Shown one piece after another: positions 27,601 through 39,600 of a DNA stretch of 64,000 nt. Source of the DNA: Datnioides undecimradiatus (Eukaryota > Chordata > Actinopteri > Lobotiformes > Datnioididae); assembly GCA_008933995.1 (NCBI GenBank), contig WARS01000012.1:4650001-4714000 (forward strand). The letters run 5' to 3'. Within the stretch, counting starts at the first letter, position 1, and each line of letters starts with the position of its first letter. The position numbers and the translations under genes are program-made. Under the pieces are notes generated by a model that saw only the letters and a list, made by a program, of their open reading frames with translations, did not search any database and was not told where the DNA came from.

Positions 27601-30600
27601 GAGGAACCACTACAAAGAAAGGGAGCACTATGAGCGAAGGAATGTGGACAAACGACGACACCATGAATCCAGAGAAGGGGAACATGATGGACATTACAAA
27701 CCCAGAGATAGATATCTAGATTTACGTTCAGTATCGGTGGATTCACCGTATGAGGAATTCCCTAAAAAAGATCGCAAGACACACTGCGAGGAATGGGTTG
27801 AGCAGCAGAACCAGAAGTTGGCACTCAGGGAAATGCACTCTTTTGAAGATCCTGTTGTATACCGGAACAGCGATGCACAGGAAAAGGGATACGAGTCAAG
27901 TGCTGGCAGTGTTGGTTCAAAACGGGGTCGCAAACCTGTTTATGTGGGCTCACTAGATCGCAACAGCTTCTACAGGAAGACTGCCCCAAGCTCACTGCAA
28001 AAGTCCAAGTTTGCCACTACCAGGAAACAAAAAGAAGGTAAACACAAGGATGTTGTCATGTGAGAGAAGGTACACAGGCACATGTGCTGTATTTGCACTG
28101 AATGAAGTCCTTTCAGTAGGTCCGTGGGATCATTCCTACCTCTTACTTTTACAGGGTTCATGCCAATTTAAAATTAATTAATGAAAAGATAAAACTCCAC
28201 ATTACCAAACTAGATCTTGAAAAACAAAAGAGGGCACATGGTTTGCAGGTGCTCTTGTCATCCTTAACCCCTGTGGATCAAACAGTGTGGAGAGGTTGAC
28301 AGTCTTTGGTGTCACCTTTCATATCATTGTTGACCTTCAGAGGTAGTCTTCTAATCAATTCTGGGGGCTTCAAAGTGCTGACTAGTCAGACTTCCCTCCT
28401 TAGAAAGTGTGTGTTGGAACCTGTGTGAGTGTGTGTGTGTGAGTCTGTGTGTGTATGTGTGTGTTGGTATCACCATCTCACAGCAAAGTGAACTGTCAGG
28501 TATTTGTAGGCGCAGGATCCTGCAAAACAGGTTTTGTGGGTTCTCGGTTTTTGTTGTTGCTGTCATTCTCTCACTGTCTGCACTTTTCTGCCCTACTACC
28601 ACAAAAGTAGTCTTTTCAGTTCTTAGCTTGACTAAAGAGTCTTTCTTTGTATTGGTTGTTTTCTTCAGACTCAAAATCACTCTATAAACCCGTAGAATTG
28701 GTAAATGTTGCAGGTGAAGCATCTGTTTTAGAGAAAAGGTCAAGTATGTTTGATGTACAAACTGATGTACAAACTCCATTGTTGCCTACATTTTATGGTA
28801 CAAATCACGTTACCAAGTTCTGCAGACTGTAAAATAAGCTTGACATTTTAACCAACATTTGATTTAATGATTTGAAATAAGGTATTGTAACTAGAAAGCT
28901 AAAACCTTTCTGCACTGTAAAATCCCAAAGACTGAGTCAGGAGACTAAATATCGCTTTAAATTTTTCACTTGTTTTTAATGACTCAACATTATGAGAATT
29001 TTAGAGGATGTTTGAGGACCAAAAAACACACATTTCTATCAGGCCTCTTAAGTAAAAATCAAAGCCAAATTGTGCAACAGTGTCAAATGAAGAACTATGC
29101 CTAAATAATATACATCTTAACTGAGAAAAGTTTTTTGATAATTAGGGTTCACCTGGATTGACTGATAAACAGTCATGGTCTGTAAACATAAAGAAAAGAT
29201 ACGTCATCAGTAGGTTTACATGTGTCTGTTTTTGTGCATGAGTCTGTCCTGAGGAATCGAAGAAAGAGAGGGCACTCGCCTGACTCACTTCATTGTGTCT
29301 GAGAAGAAGCAGGTGGCGTCCTACGACCCCTCCCCCAGTCACCTAGAAACACACACACACACACACACATATACACACTTAGTGTCCACATTGGCCCCCA
29401 CCGCACATCCACTTTGGGAGTCCAAGTATTAATCCCTAGCGTCAGCATGGTGAGTGGATGGCGGGGGTCTGTCTGGTGCCAGGCGGTGGCCAGTACTGGC
29501 TTGACTCCTTTACTGCAAGACTAGACTGATACTGTGTGTGTGTGTGTGTATAGTGAGTCCTGTGGAGGCTTATTTGAGAGATGACGCCACTTATCAAAAC
29601 ATACACACACATGCTCACTTGCTTCTGCAGTGTCTTGTCATCCTTTAATCTTGTTAAATGGTTTCAGCTCTGTCAGGGGTTTGCCCTGAGTAAAGCATTT
29701 GATTGCATGGCTAAAAACATTAGGCCATATTGTTGCAGTGCTTATTGGGTTAACGCTGTGACTCAGTGACATTGAGGTGATGGCCAAGGCTTTCTAAGAT
29801 GGGCCATAGGCATTTATAAGGGCCTTTGTTTTTAGCAATCCAATATTAGATATTTGACCTCAGCTGTGATCTGAAAAATCAATAAAGTCTAAAAAACAGC
29901 AGCTGCTATTTAATAGTTCAATCTCTTTTTTTTGCAGGAATATATAGAATACTAGTTTATATTTGACCTTATTGTCGTTAAAAACAAATGTTAAAAACAC
30001 TGTATGTAGTGTTGGTGTAATTACACACTCGTGAACTTTTAAATAATGTCTTCTGCTGTATAGGACAGTTTTTGAGCCTCTGTGTGTGAGTAATGTGTCG
30101 TCATCCTGCTATGATCTGGCAGCGTATGCTGTGTTGTGCTCTGTAATCCACGAGCAGATGCTGCCATTGGTCGGCAGTGGGAGGGAGGTTGGGTCGGGGG
30201 AGTTAGGAGTTAAGAAAGAAAATCTTTGGACAAGATCTGAAATTGTTTGACAGTGTTGCTCTAAGGATGTCTTATCTCACTGCTGGCAAGTGAAAAAGTC
30301 AGTTGGCAAACTGAAATGATGATTTGGCTCAAGAGTCAAAAGGAGTCTGCATGAAACAGTGGTGTCAACACCAAAATGTTTTTTTGTTTCTCCTTGGTCC
30401 TCCTCATAGTTTTACTGTAGCTAGAGTATGTTGCTAAAGCTTCATATACATTTAATTTCACAGCAGTCCTCCTGTCGTCATACTGGAGGATAACAAACAG
30501 TAACTACAGCACATCTGTGTTAAGATATCTGCATTTTACAGTTCTTTCTTGGGTAATGTTGCTAGTAGTTGCACTGGAAACGTGACTGATATCTCTTTTT

Positions 30601-33600
30601 TGTAGTGAGAGGTGTGTGACAAGACTGCCACCTGATCTTTGACCTTGTGGACTTTCTCTTTCTCATCAGGACTACTGTACCCATGATAAGACAGGGAAAC
30701 GATCATATAGACAGTTTTTATGGGTGTCGTTATGTGAGTGTTTCATACAGTCATGATCAGATGAGGTGTAACTATAAATGAGTTGTATTCAAAAACAAGA
30801 GTAAATATCTCCAGTCTTCTGTCTGTGTTTGCTAATCTCATTATTATATGTACATTTCCTGCTTGTCAGATGAGTGTGTTGCATTGACCTCCACTGACTC
30901 TTAAGCCACTTGTTTCATCTTTGTTTTCCGCAAGTTTAATGCTGCAAACAATCCAACCTGCACTACACACTTCTATCAGTAAATATTTTCCTGTGGCAGC
31001 AATCATTGTCAGTTTTGGTGTACCACACTCTGATAAACAAACATGAACAAATTAACTAGTTTGAATCTTAATTTGTGGTTAAGGATGTCACAGTTGTTGT
31101 ATTTGATGTGTATTTACGGTCTCAGCGGTTAGAGGTGTTGATCTATGTCATAATGACAGTTGCTCAGGGGACAAATTTATTTACATGCACACGTAGACGG
31201 TGATTATTTTACTGTTTTCGGTGGTAAAGTTGGTAAATAATCTCAATCTCAGGACGATGGCTGTATGAGCAGAGTCACTTATAGTAGTGCAGTGTTTGGT
31301 CTTGATGATTACACATTGTGTATCCAGCATCAACAAGGTTTTAGTGTCTGCCTGGTTCATTTTATCCAATATTACAGTTGCAAAGAGCAGCAAAATAGAA
31401 TAAAGTAAAGTTACATGTGGTAAGGAGTGTATAATCTTTGTAGAAATCATATATTTAATATGGGGTTGTATTTTGAGGAATATGATGCAATACGCAAAAC
31501 TGTTAAACTCAGTTCTCTTATTTCAGTGTGGGAATAACTCAGAAACCCCTGAGGCTGATCTGTGTCTATACTTGTCCTACGATTAGCAACAGATAACACA
31601 CTGAAAGTTCATTCATCTCAAAGTCTTGGGAGAGTTTTCCCACACAGGTTTGACTGAAGGTACAAATATTTTCTCACACAGACTTTCACTCAGTGTTTAG
31701 ATACAAAAATATTTAAATAGTTGGGTTTTTTTTTTTTTTTTACACTACTAGTAGCACCTGTGGGACCCCATAAACCCATTGTCCTCTCCTTAACTTTCCA
31801 TTAACTTGAAGATAGTGCAGCTTTTTTGGTTAAGGAGGCCCCTTGCTTAATGGTCTTGGTTCCCTCTAAAGCACTCAGTTCACATATGCAAAACCGATGG
31901 TCTCTTGAAGTAATTGAACATTGTTCATCATAGAAATGTGACGAAATGGGGAATTTAAAGCGAGCTGGAGATCACAGTCTTGGTCCCAGTTGCTAAGCAG
32001 CATTATGGCAACATATCTTTTTAACTTGCTCATTAGACGACAGCGTCATCCACCTGGAAAAAGAGTTGGATCTCTCAGTTTCTGATAATGGACAATGAAC
32101 ACAGGATTAGGTCTGGAGAAAATCACATCCTGAATGCAACATGTATCAGTACAAGAACTGCTTTTATAATGACTCGTGTAATTTGAATAGAGGGTTGTAA
32201 TTACCAGGAATTCCCGACAATGGTGCATAAAGGCTGCTGTGAGATTCTGCCAAGAGCAGGAATGTGACCTTTTGACATTTGACTCTAAAACAGATAAACC
32301 AAATGGTATGTCACTGAATAAACTCCCTTTTCTACAGTTTTAAGGGACCCGCTGCCTGGTGAAACAGTTGGTGGTGCAAATCTGGACAAAAGGCCCAAGA
32401 TATTGCCAGATAAACGCCAGTGTCTGCTCAACTGGATGATTCAAAAAGCAGCTCAAAACTTGTGGTTTTGTTTCTGCAAAGAAGTTTAAAACTCGAAGTT
32501 AACTTGAGAAACAGTTTGAGGTCCCTTTAAGCATCTTGCTAACATTTACACTTCCTGTGCCGTCATGGTTATCTCAAACCAGATTCCAGCGTTATGATGT
32601 TTTTTAAAAGCAAGTCATGGCTTGCAGGTTGTTAAGTAAATACTGTTGCTAGTGTTAAAGTTGTTTTTGTTTTTTTTTCAAGAGTCTGGGAGCTTGTATG
32701 AACTTATTCTCAAGTAGGCTTCATGTCCCAACTGAAGTTTGCCATGTGATCATTTCAAGCCAGGCCACTCCCTGCTCGCCAAAACGTGGCTTATTATGAG
32801 GAGGGCCCCTGCTATTCATGTTGCCATGGTGACTGTTCAGTCTGCTCTGAACTTTGGAGCAGAACACACACAGCACCGATTGTGTCTGACCTTAGAGCGC
32901 TCGGTGCAGGGCAAACTTTTGACTTTGTAGTACAGCGATTAGTGGAGCAAGCTGACTACATGCCATGAATTCATATTTAAGGACTGGATTTGTGATACTT
33001 GTGTCACAAAGAAACAGATTTTTGAAAGGAAGCAATTTTCTAGAGACAAAAAAGAAGAGCCTTGAAGTTACTTTGGTGGATTTGTAGATTATATAGAGCC
33101 GTTAAAAATATTCTTAAGTGTAAGTGATCTGTGGAGGATTGAGGGGGAAGATGCACAATCAAGGCATCATAATTGTGATAGGATTCAGCCTGTCAGAGGA
33201 GGAGCCTGGTCAGGTGTCAGTAGACTGTGAAACATGAAACAGATTAATCGCAGAACTGGACTAAACTTTGCTGGGCTCAACTCAACCTATTCTACATAAC
33301 CCCCTATACATGTGACAGTCGCCAAACATCTCAAGATAAATAAAGGGACTATAATTAAAAAGTTTATACCTGAAACATAAACTTTCAATCAAAGTTTCAG
33401 TCAAATCAAGCTCAAATATATCTTTAAAATGTTCATTTTAAATCTCAGAAAAAAACATTTTGATGTTGCTTTTTGCTTTCCAGAGTTGCCATCTGACACA
33501 CTGATGTTGATATTTCTGCATTCTGACACAGTGCACCTGGACAAACATCTCCAGTCCAACTCCAGGTTTTAGTATCAGCCAGAGTTTGGTTGTCCTCCCT

Positions 33601-33601
33601 G

Positions 33602-33634
<33 letters not shown>

Positions 33635-36600
33635 TGTGTTTGTGTTCATTGATGGTGGGTTCCCACTCATTCTCATGGTAATACGTGCAGTCCTCTACAA
33701 GGCTCAGGAGCTGGACTTCAGATTGACAATGGACTATCGCAGAATGGGTGGCGTTGTTTGAACCACTGTGTGTGTGAGTGAGGGGGGGTGTGCTTGTTTT
33801 TGAAGTGGTTTGAAGAAAGTTGTGAGCAGCAGGTGGGTGAAGCCTCATCTTCTCTTTTCTCCCTCTTGCTCCTTTTTTGTCTGTGTGTTATTCAGTGAGG
33901 ATATAGCGCTTTGCAGAGAATGTGCCAGTGCACGTTAGCGAATCTGTTTCTTATTAGGTTTGGTTTTTGTGCATTTAACAGCTGAGATCCATGGTGGAAA
34001 TTTTAGGTTTTTGAATGTTTATAAGAAAAGGATTGATTAGGAACTGCAAAATGATATCTATGAGCCTTAACCTCCCATTCTTTGAGCTTTATTTTGCTAA
34101 TTCCAACCTGGAACCAGATATCTGCAATATTATGTGAAATTTAATGTACATTTTGAGCCGTAGTAAAGCGAGAAAATGTTAAGTGTCTTTACTCTTTGGG
34201 TTAGATCAAACTTTAAAAATGTTCAAAATAAACAAATAAGTGCATATTAAACCTGAATCATAGAGCCAGTGTGATGCATGATGAACATTATTAATCAAAG
34301 TCATAAATTCAGTGGCAGCTCAAAAGCAGAGTGGAGGAAAATAGGTGTTTGTGGGATACTACTGAACGGTTTAAAATAACCGCACAGCACATTTGCATAG
34401 CATAAATATAATTGCACAAATGGTTCAATACTTAAGTCACACTGTAACTAATCTTTGAGCAGCTTTGTGCAATATGTTCTGACTGAGCTGTGATGTGTTT
34501 CTGCCACCTGATACCCACTACTTCGCCTTTGTTAAATCCTTGATGGCTTCTGTTAAGGCATCAGCTTTGACCGTAAAAGACAGAAGGTGCAGTGTTGGGA
34601 GATGTAGTCTTGCTGACGTTGTTTAATATTGTTGTGAAGTGCACTCCCTGCTGTGACTGCCCCAGAGAGCCAGTCTGCTGTGTATTTTTAACCATTAGGT
34701 CCTTTGATTAAATTGCAAAGCAAGATGATAAAAAGTAGGTTTTACTCTACAAAGGTATCCAAATGAATCTGCTCTGCTCTACTTTACACTGTTTATCACC
34801 TGTTGAAGCCTGTGCATTTCAGTCTCAGCCTCTTTAAACTCAGTCTCTGACAGATTTCCTCTGCCTTCATTAGCCCACGTAATCCCTGAACCTGTATAAC
34901 TATGGAGAGTACATGGATGGTCTCTTAGTTTTATTTACAAAACTCTGTAATATGTGTAACCAGGTCAGTGTTTAAATGCAACTCATTTATGAACTGCTGC
35001 TCCTGCTGCTGTGTTCCTGTACCACTGGTACTCTGCAGAGCCACGATCCACAAGATAGCAAGTCTCATCCTTTTCACACCAACTTCAGTATGCGTGTTTA
35101 AATATACTGAATACACACGAGGTGTAAATTTTCTCTTTATAAAATTTAAACATCTCCTTTCCCAAACCTGTTTCTCTCAGTAATTTAAATTTAGCTTTTT
35201 TTTTTTTTTTTTTTTTTTTTTACATATTGTGGGTATTGAATTAGCTATCAAGAGGCGTTTATGGTCAGACAGCAACATAGTAATGAAAGAAAACAGCTAA
35301 TTATTAACCTTTCAAGGAGTTGCCAACAATTTTTATCATCTTTTTATTGGGGAAAAAAAATTGTTTCGGAATCGTGAGAGCAGTTGAATTGGTACCATGA
35401 TGACGTTTTCTTCAGCAGGTTGATGTCCATCCAGAGTGATTAGTCTCTGTGATTGCTGGCATCCAGTCACAGGTGTGTGTGATTCAGTAGATACTGACTG
35501 ATTGTTATGTGGGCGTTTCCTGCGGCTGCTGACTGAGTGACACAGGCAGATCCTGTTCCTCATGCTGATATTGTTGTGTCACACCTTACCGTGTATTTCT
35601 TCACGTCACTTCAATTCCCTCATCAGATATGGAGTATATTTGAGTTGTGTGTATGCGTGTGCGTGCATGCGTGCGGTCCCCTTTATAAACCTTCAGAACA
35701 AAGACAAGTAGAATTCCACAAAACTGGGTCAAAATCTGCTCATGCCGTTTCACAGGTTGCTTGTGATGGAAATGGCTGCGTATTTAAGCACGTGAAGTGG
35801 AGCATATGATGTGGTTGTGCGTGTCTTTGTGCATGTATGTATGTGTGCCTGTGTGCATGCAAAGGGGATCAAACGTGGGAATAAGCTGATTGATTCCAAT
35901 TATATTTGCAGTCTTTTGTTTCCAGTCTCTCTTTTGCATTGTGTTGCTGCATGACTTTTAAAACCCATTAGTGAACTACTTTCTCATCAGTGCTGGAGTG
36001 TTGGCACTTGGCAGGACGGCAGTGGTGGATGCTGCAGGGGAGGCACGGTGCAGGCGATGAGAAAAGCTCCTTTTGAGTCGAGCTTTAGCCAAGTCACGTG
36101 AGGAGAGAGAGAGGGATGAGGTCAGGGTGGGAGGGAGACAAAAGGCAGGTGGCTCAAGGATCAGACACTCGCTTCACACAAGTGCGATATTTGTGGAATG
36201 TTTACCTAAAAATGTAAAAGACGTTAGTTTGGCAAACTCTTATTAACTCTTGCATCAAAACTCCTGAAAAGTAGATATTTTTAATGCAAGCAGTCGCAGG
36301 TCAGAACAAAGTTTGCAAAAAGATTTTTTGTGTGTTTTGAACAAAATCATAACTGCAGTGTGTGTGTGTGTGTGTGTATGTATAAAGAACAAAGTATTTG
36401 CAAGTGTATGGGGTTACATGAGGGTAAGCAGAGATAACTTCCTTAGGCTCTGACAGCATCTGCTCAAGGAGCAAGGGTGACGTCACTCTTAACCATCACA
36501 ACACAGAGCGTGCTGCACCTTCCCCTGCTGAGACATCTTTATAGTATATAACTGTTCAAAATATAAATGTCACACTGACCCAATGTGAACCTAACCTATA

Positions 36601-39600
36601 GTGCAAAGTAACATCGTCATCATCAGTACTACTTGTATTCAATACTCAGTCATTTCTGCTGCTTTTCCACAAGTTCTCATAAGCAAACTAATACAAGAGT
36701 CTCCTAATCAGTCTGTAGTACAGTCAGGCCCATCCCCCCCAACTGCCTCTTCTTTAATGTCTGCCCGGTCCCTGAGAGCCTGTATGTCTGTAGTTGCTGT
36801 CACAGGCTATTGTGCCACACACAAAGAGCCTGAGTCCACTCCAGTTTTGGGTCCATTCATAAAAAGCAGTGGTGCATGAACCAGGCTCTCCCTCCAGTCC
36901 CAGGCACCCCCAGAGATCATCCCTCTGGGAGTGATAGCAGAGACACTGATCAAAAGCGAGTCAGACAAGACGAGGAGTAAAGGGCGAGCTGGGTGGGTGG
37001 GTGGATGTACGGGTGGTTGGGTGGGCAGGAGTATGTTTTGACACAATGAATGGAGACAGGGGCTGGGAACGTTTTTCTCTTTGCTCATTCCCTTTTTGAA
37101 CTTTGTCATCTAGAATAGTCCCTTTGTGTCACTTTTTGCAACAACAAGCTTTTCTGTGTGTCGGTTTCATGGCAATGAATGAGCAAAAACTAATATATTA
37201 ATGAGGAGAAATTCATAGATTTGTGTTAAACGCTGTGTTATCAGAAATATTACTTTGAAAGGCGTCAAAATGAATCGCTGATCGTTCTGTCTTTGCTCGC
37301 GCAGAAATGACACTCCTGTCGTCCCAACCCAAACCTTTGGACTCTACACCGACCTCAGACCTTGCTCCCACAGCGGGCACAGGAACAGAGGATCCAGAGC
37401 TTAGGATGCTGGAGAAGAGGTCAAAGGTCATTGAGGAGCTGCTGCAGACGGAGAAGGACTACATCAAAGACCTGCAGATGTGTGTTGAAGAGATCGTTGA
37501 GCCTCTGCAGAAGAAGAAGGTAGGGACATGGGAAACACTGTGCAGCCAAAGTCAAACATGTGAGGCTGTCAAGTATGAGTGTGGGTCTTATTAGGTCAAA
37601 GTTATGTTGTTTTGCTCCATATATTGATGACTAAATAGTAGAGCAGCTTATTATAAACATTGTCCACCTCTAAGAGAACAATTTTGAGTTTTACAGAGAA
37701 CAGAGGCAAAAAAGGTTTAATACACCTTTAAAGCCATGGAAGTGAGTCTATTTACATACTTACCAGTTTTATGAATTTGATGCTTTTAAGATACTTTTTA
37801 ATAATATTTGGGATATGGGACATGCAGCACACTGAAGAGAAACCTGGTCGTCCTCTCCCCTCTGTACATACTGACTATCTGGACTGTGTTGTTCCATATT
37901 GTTTCTAGTACCAAAAACTTTCATATGAGTAAAAAGGCTCCTGTGGACACAACAGAGAATTATCAGAAACTTAGATATGATTTTTATATAGTTTACACAG
38001 TGTTATAGTTCATATCAGATGATTCCAGATTTGTCATGTGTTTGTTTGATCTTCTTGTTTACTCTGTCAGGGCTGTTGTGTTTGACATAACCAGGATAAC
38101 CTTATGTGTATCAGTTACCAAAACTGAGGAGCCTTTATCACCAACTTTCTTTCCATTTCCTCAAGATGAAGAACGTGGACTTCGATGGGCTCTTTGGCAA
38201 CATCAGCTCTGTGATCGACCTGTCACAGCGCCTGCTTGACAGCCTGCAGGACACAGATTCAATAGGTAAAGTATCCATATTTAATGAGGTAACTGTTGCA
38301 CCTATTGTCTAATGAGGAGGCTTCCTTCTGCATACTGTGTTTGTAATTTATTCGTGTTTTAACCATTAACTGTCAGGTGATCAGATTTTATTGGCTGAGT
38401 AAGACGTTAGACGTATTTTCAAAATAGCCGTTGTTAGAGGACTTTAACTGATGACAAGGTGTTGTTTTTACATTGTTTTACCTATTTACAGTTATTGTTT
38501 GTCAGCTCGGATTAATCAGATCAGAGCATATATATTATACTTTTATCTGTTTTTTCCTGTTTTTTAATGAACAAATGACCAAATGTTTCTGTGTTTTGTA
38601 CTCTCAGGAAAGGTATTTCTGGACTTCAAAGCTGAGCTGGAGGAGGTGTACAAGATCTACTGCCAGAACCACGATGATGCCATCTCTCTGCTGGAGAGCT
38701 ACGAAAAAGACGAAAACATCCAGCACCACGTGTTGGAGTGTCTGGAGAGACTGAGGTGAGTCTCTTTTAAGGAAGAAAAAACTTTTTTTTTTTAGGTTTT
38801 AGCTTTGAAAAGTGTTTTTGCCTTTTTTCTTTTGCACTCGAGTGACCAAAAATGTGCATGTTCTTGTGTGAAGAAGCATGAAAACCTGACTAGAGTGGCC
38901 ACTAATGCACAATTCAGACAAAACATTAACTGGGAAAGGCTGTCGATCATTTATTGTTTGTCAGAGGTTAATAAGTAAAAAATGATAAGCTGTATTGTTA
39001 CAACCAGCACAGTTTGAGCTGTAAATGTTTGCACAAGAATATTAATTTTAGAATGGACTGTTTTGAAAAGTTGCGGCGTTATGGAATTCAAGGCTGCTTC
39101 ACGGTTTTCTGTAATATATTCATTTATTAACGGGGTTTCTTTAGTAGACTTTGGACTTTATGATTTAGAAGCACTGTGACTGAAAACACCTTTACCGTGC
39201 TCGTGCTGGGTGCCCTCCTCCATCTCAGTGTTTCTGTGGCGTTCAGTAACGTGAAGCAGTCAAAGAATGCGTCCTACCTGGTTTCACCTGTCTAGTTTCA
39301 CCATCAGTGACTCAGACAGTTGAGCTAACACTGCTGTAAATTATAGTCATCTGTCTATATTTGAAGATAAACACAGGTGTTGTCAGACCGGAAACTTTAG
39401 ACAAAAAAATAAAAGGGATTGCTGGTTCCAAGTAGAAAGTGTGTGGACACTGTTAATCCTTTGTCCAAATGAGGTTGTTTTTCTTTTGAAATACAGTATT
39501 TCTCATCTTTTTGTGAATACTGTAAATCTGCCAGCCATGTCCTGAAAACAATAGTTCTTTTTCTCTAAAGTGTGTGCGTGTGTGTCTGATGCAACCTATT

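Larger units (their letters stand above)
28038..36913 (+). other. dnmbp intron between alternative exon and DH exons
   Basis: About 8.9 kb. Seen: TG tracts (28,421-28,464; 29,533-29,549; 33,602-33,639; 36,358-36,377), a CA tract (29,349-29,370) and poly-T runs (31,724-31,741; 35,196-35,221). No coding exon or RNA gene was recognised. Short open frames appear to be chance. Confidence 0.5.

Noticed and set aside
26954..27694. 246-codon minus-strand and 264-codon plus-strand frames overlapping the alternative dnmbp exon.
   Set aside because: They are shadows of the low-complexity GAY/TAY/AGR-rich exon read in other frames (Ile/Val-rich and Met/Thr-rich). The frame beginning at 26,318 is longer and ends in a phase-matched donor.
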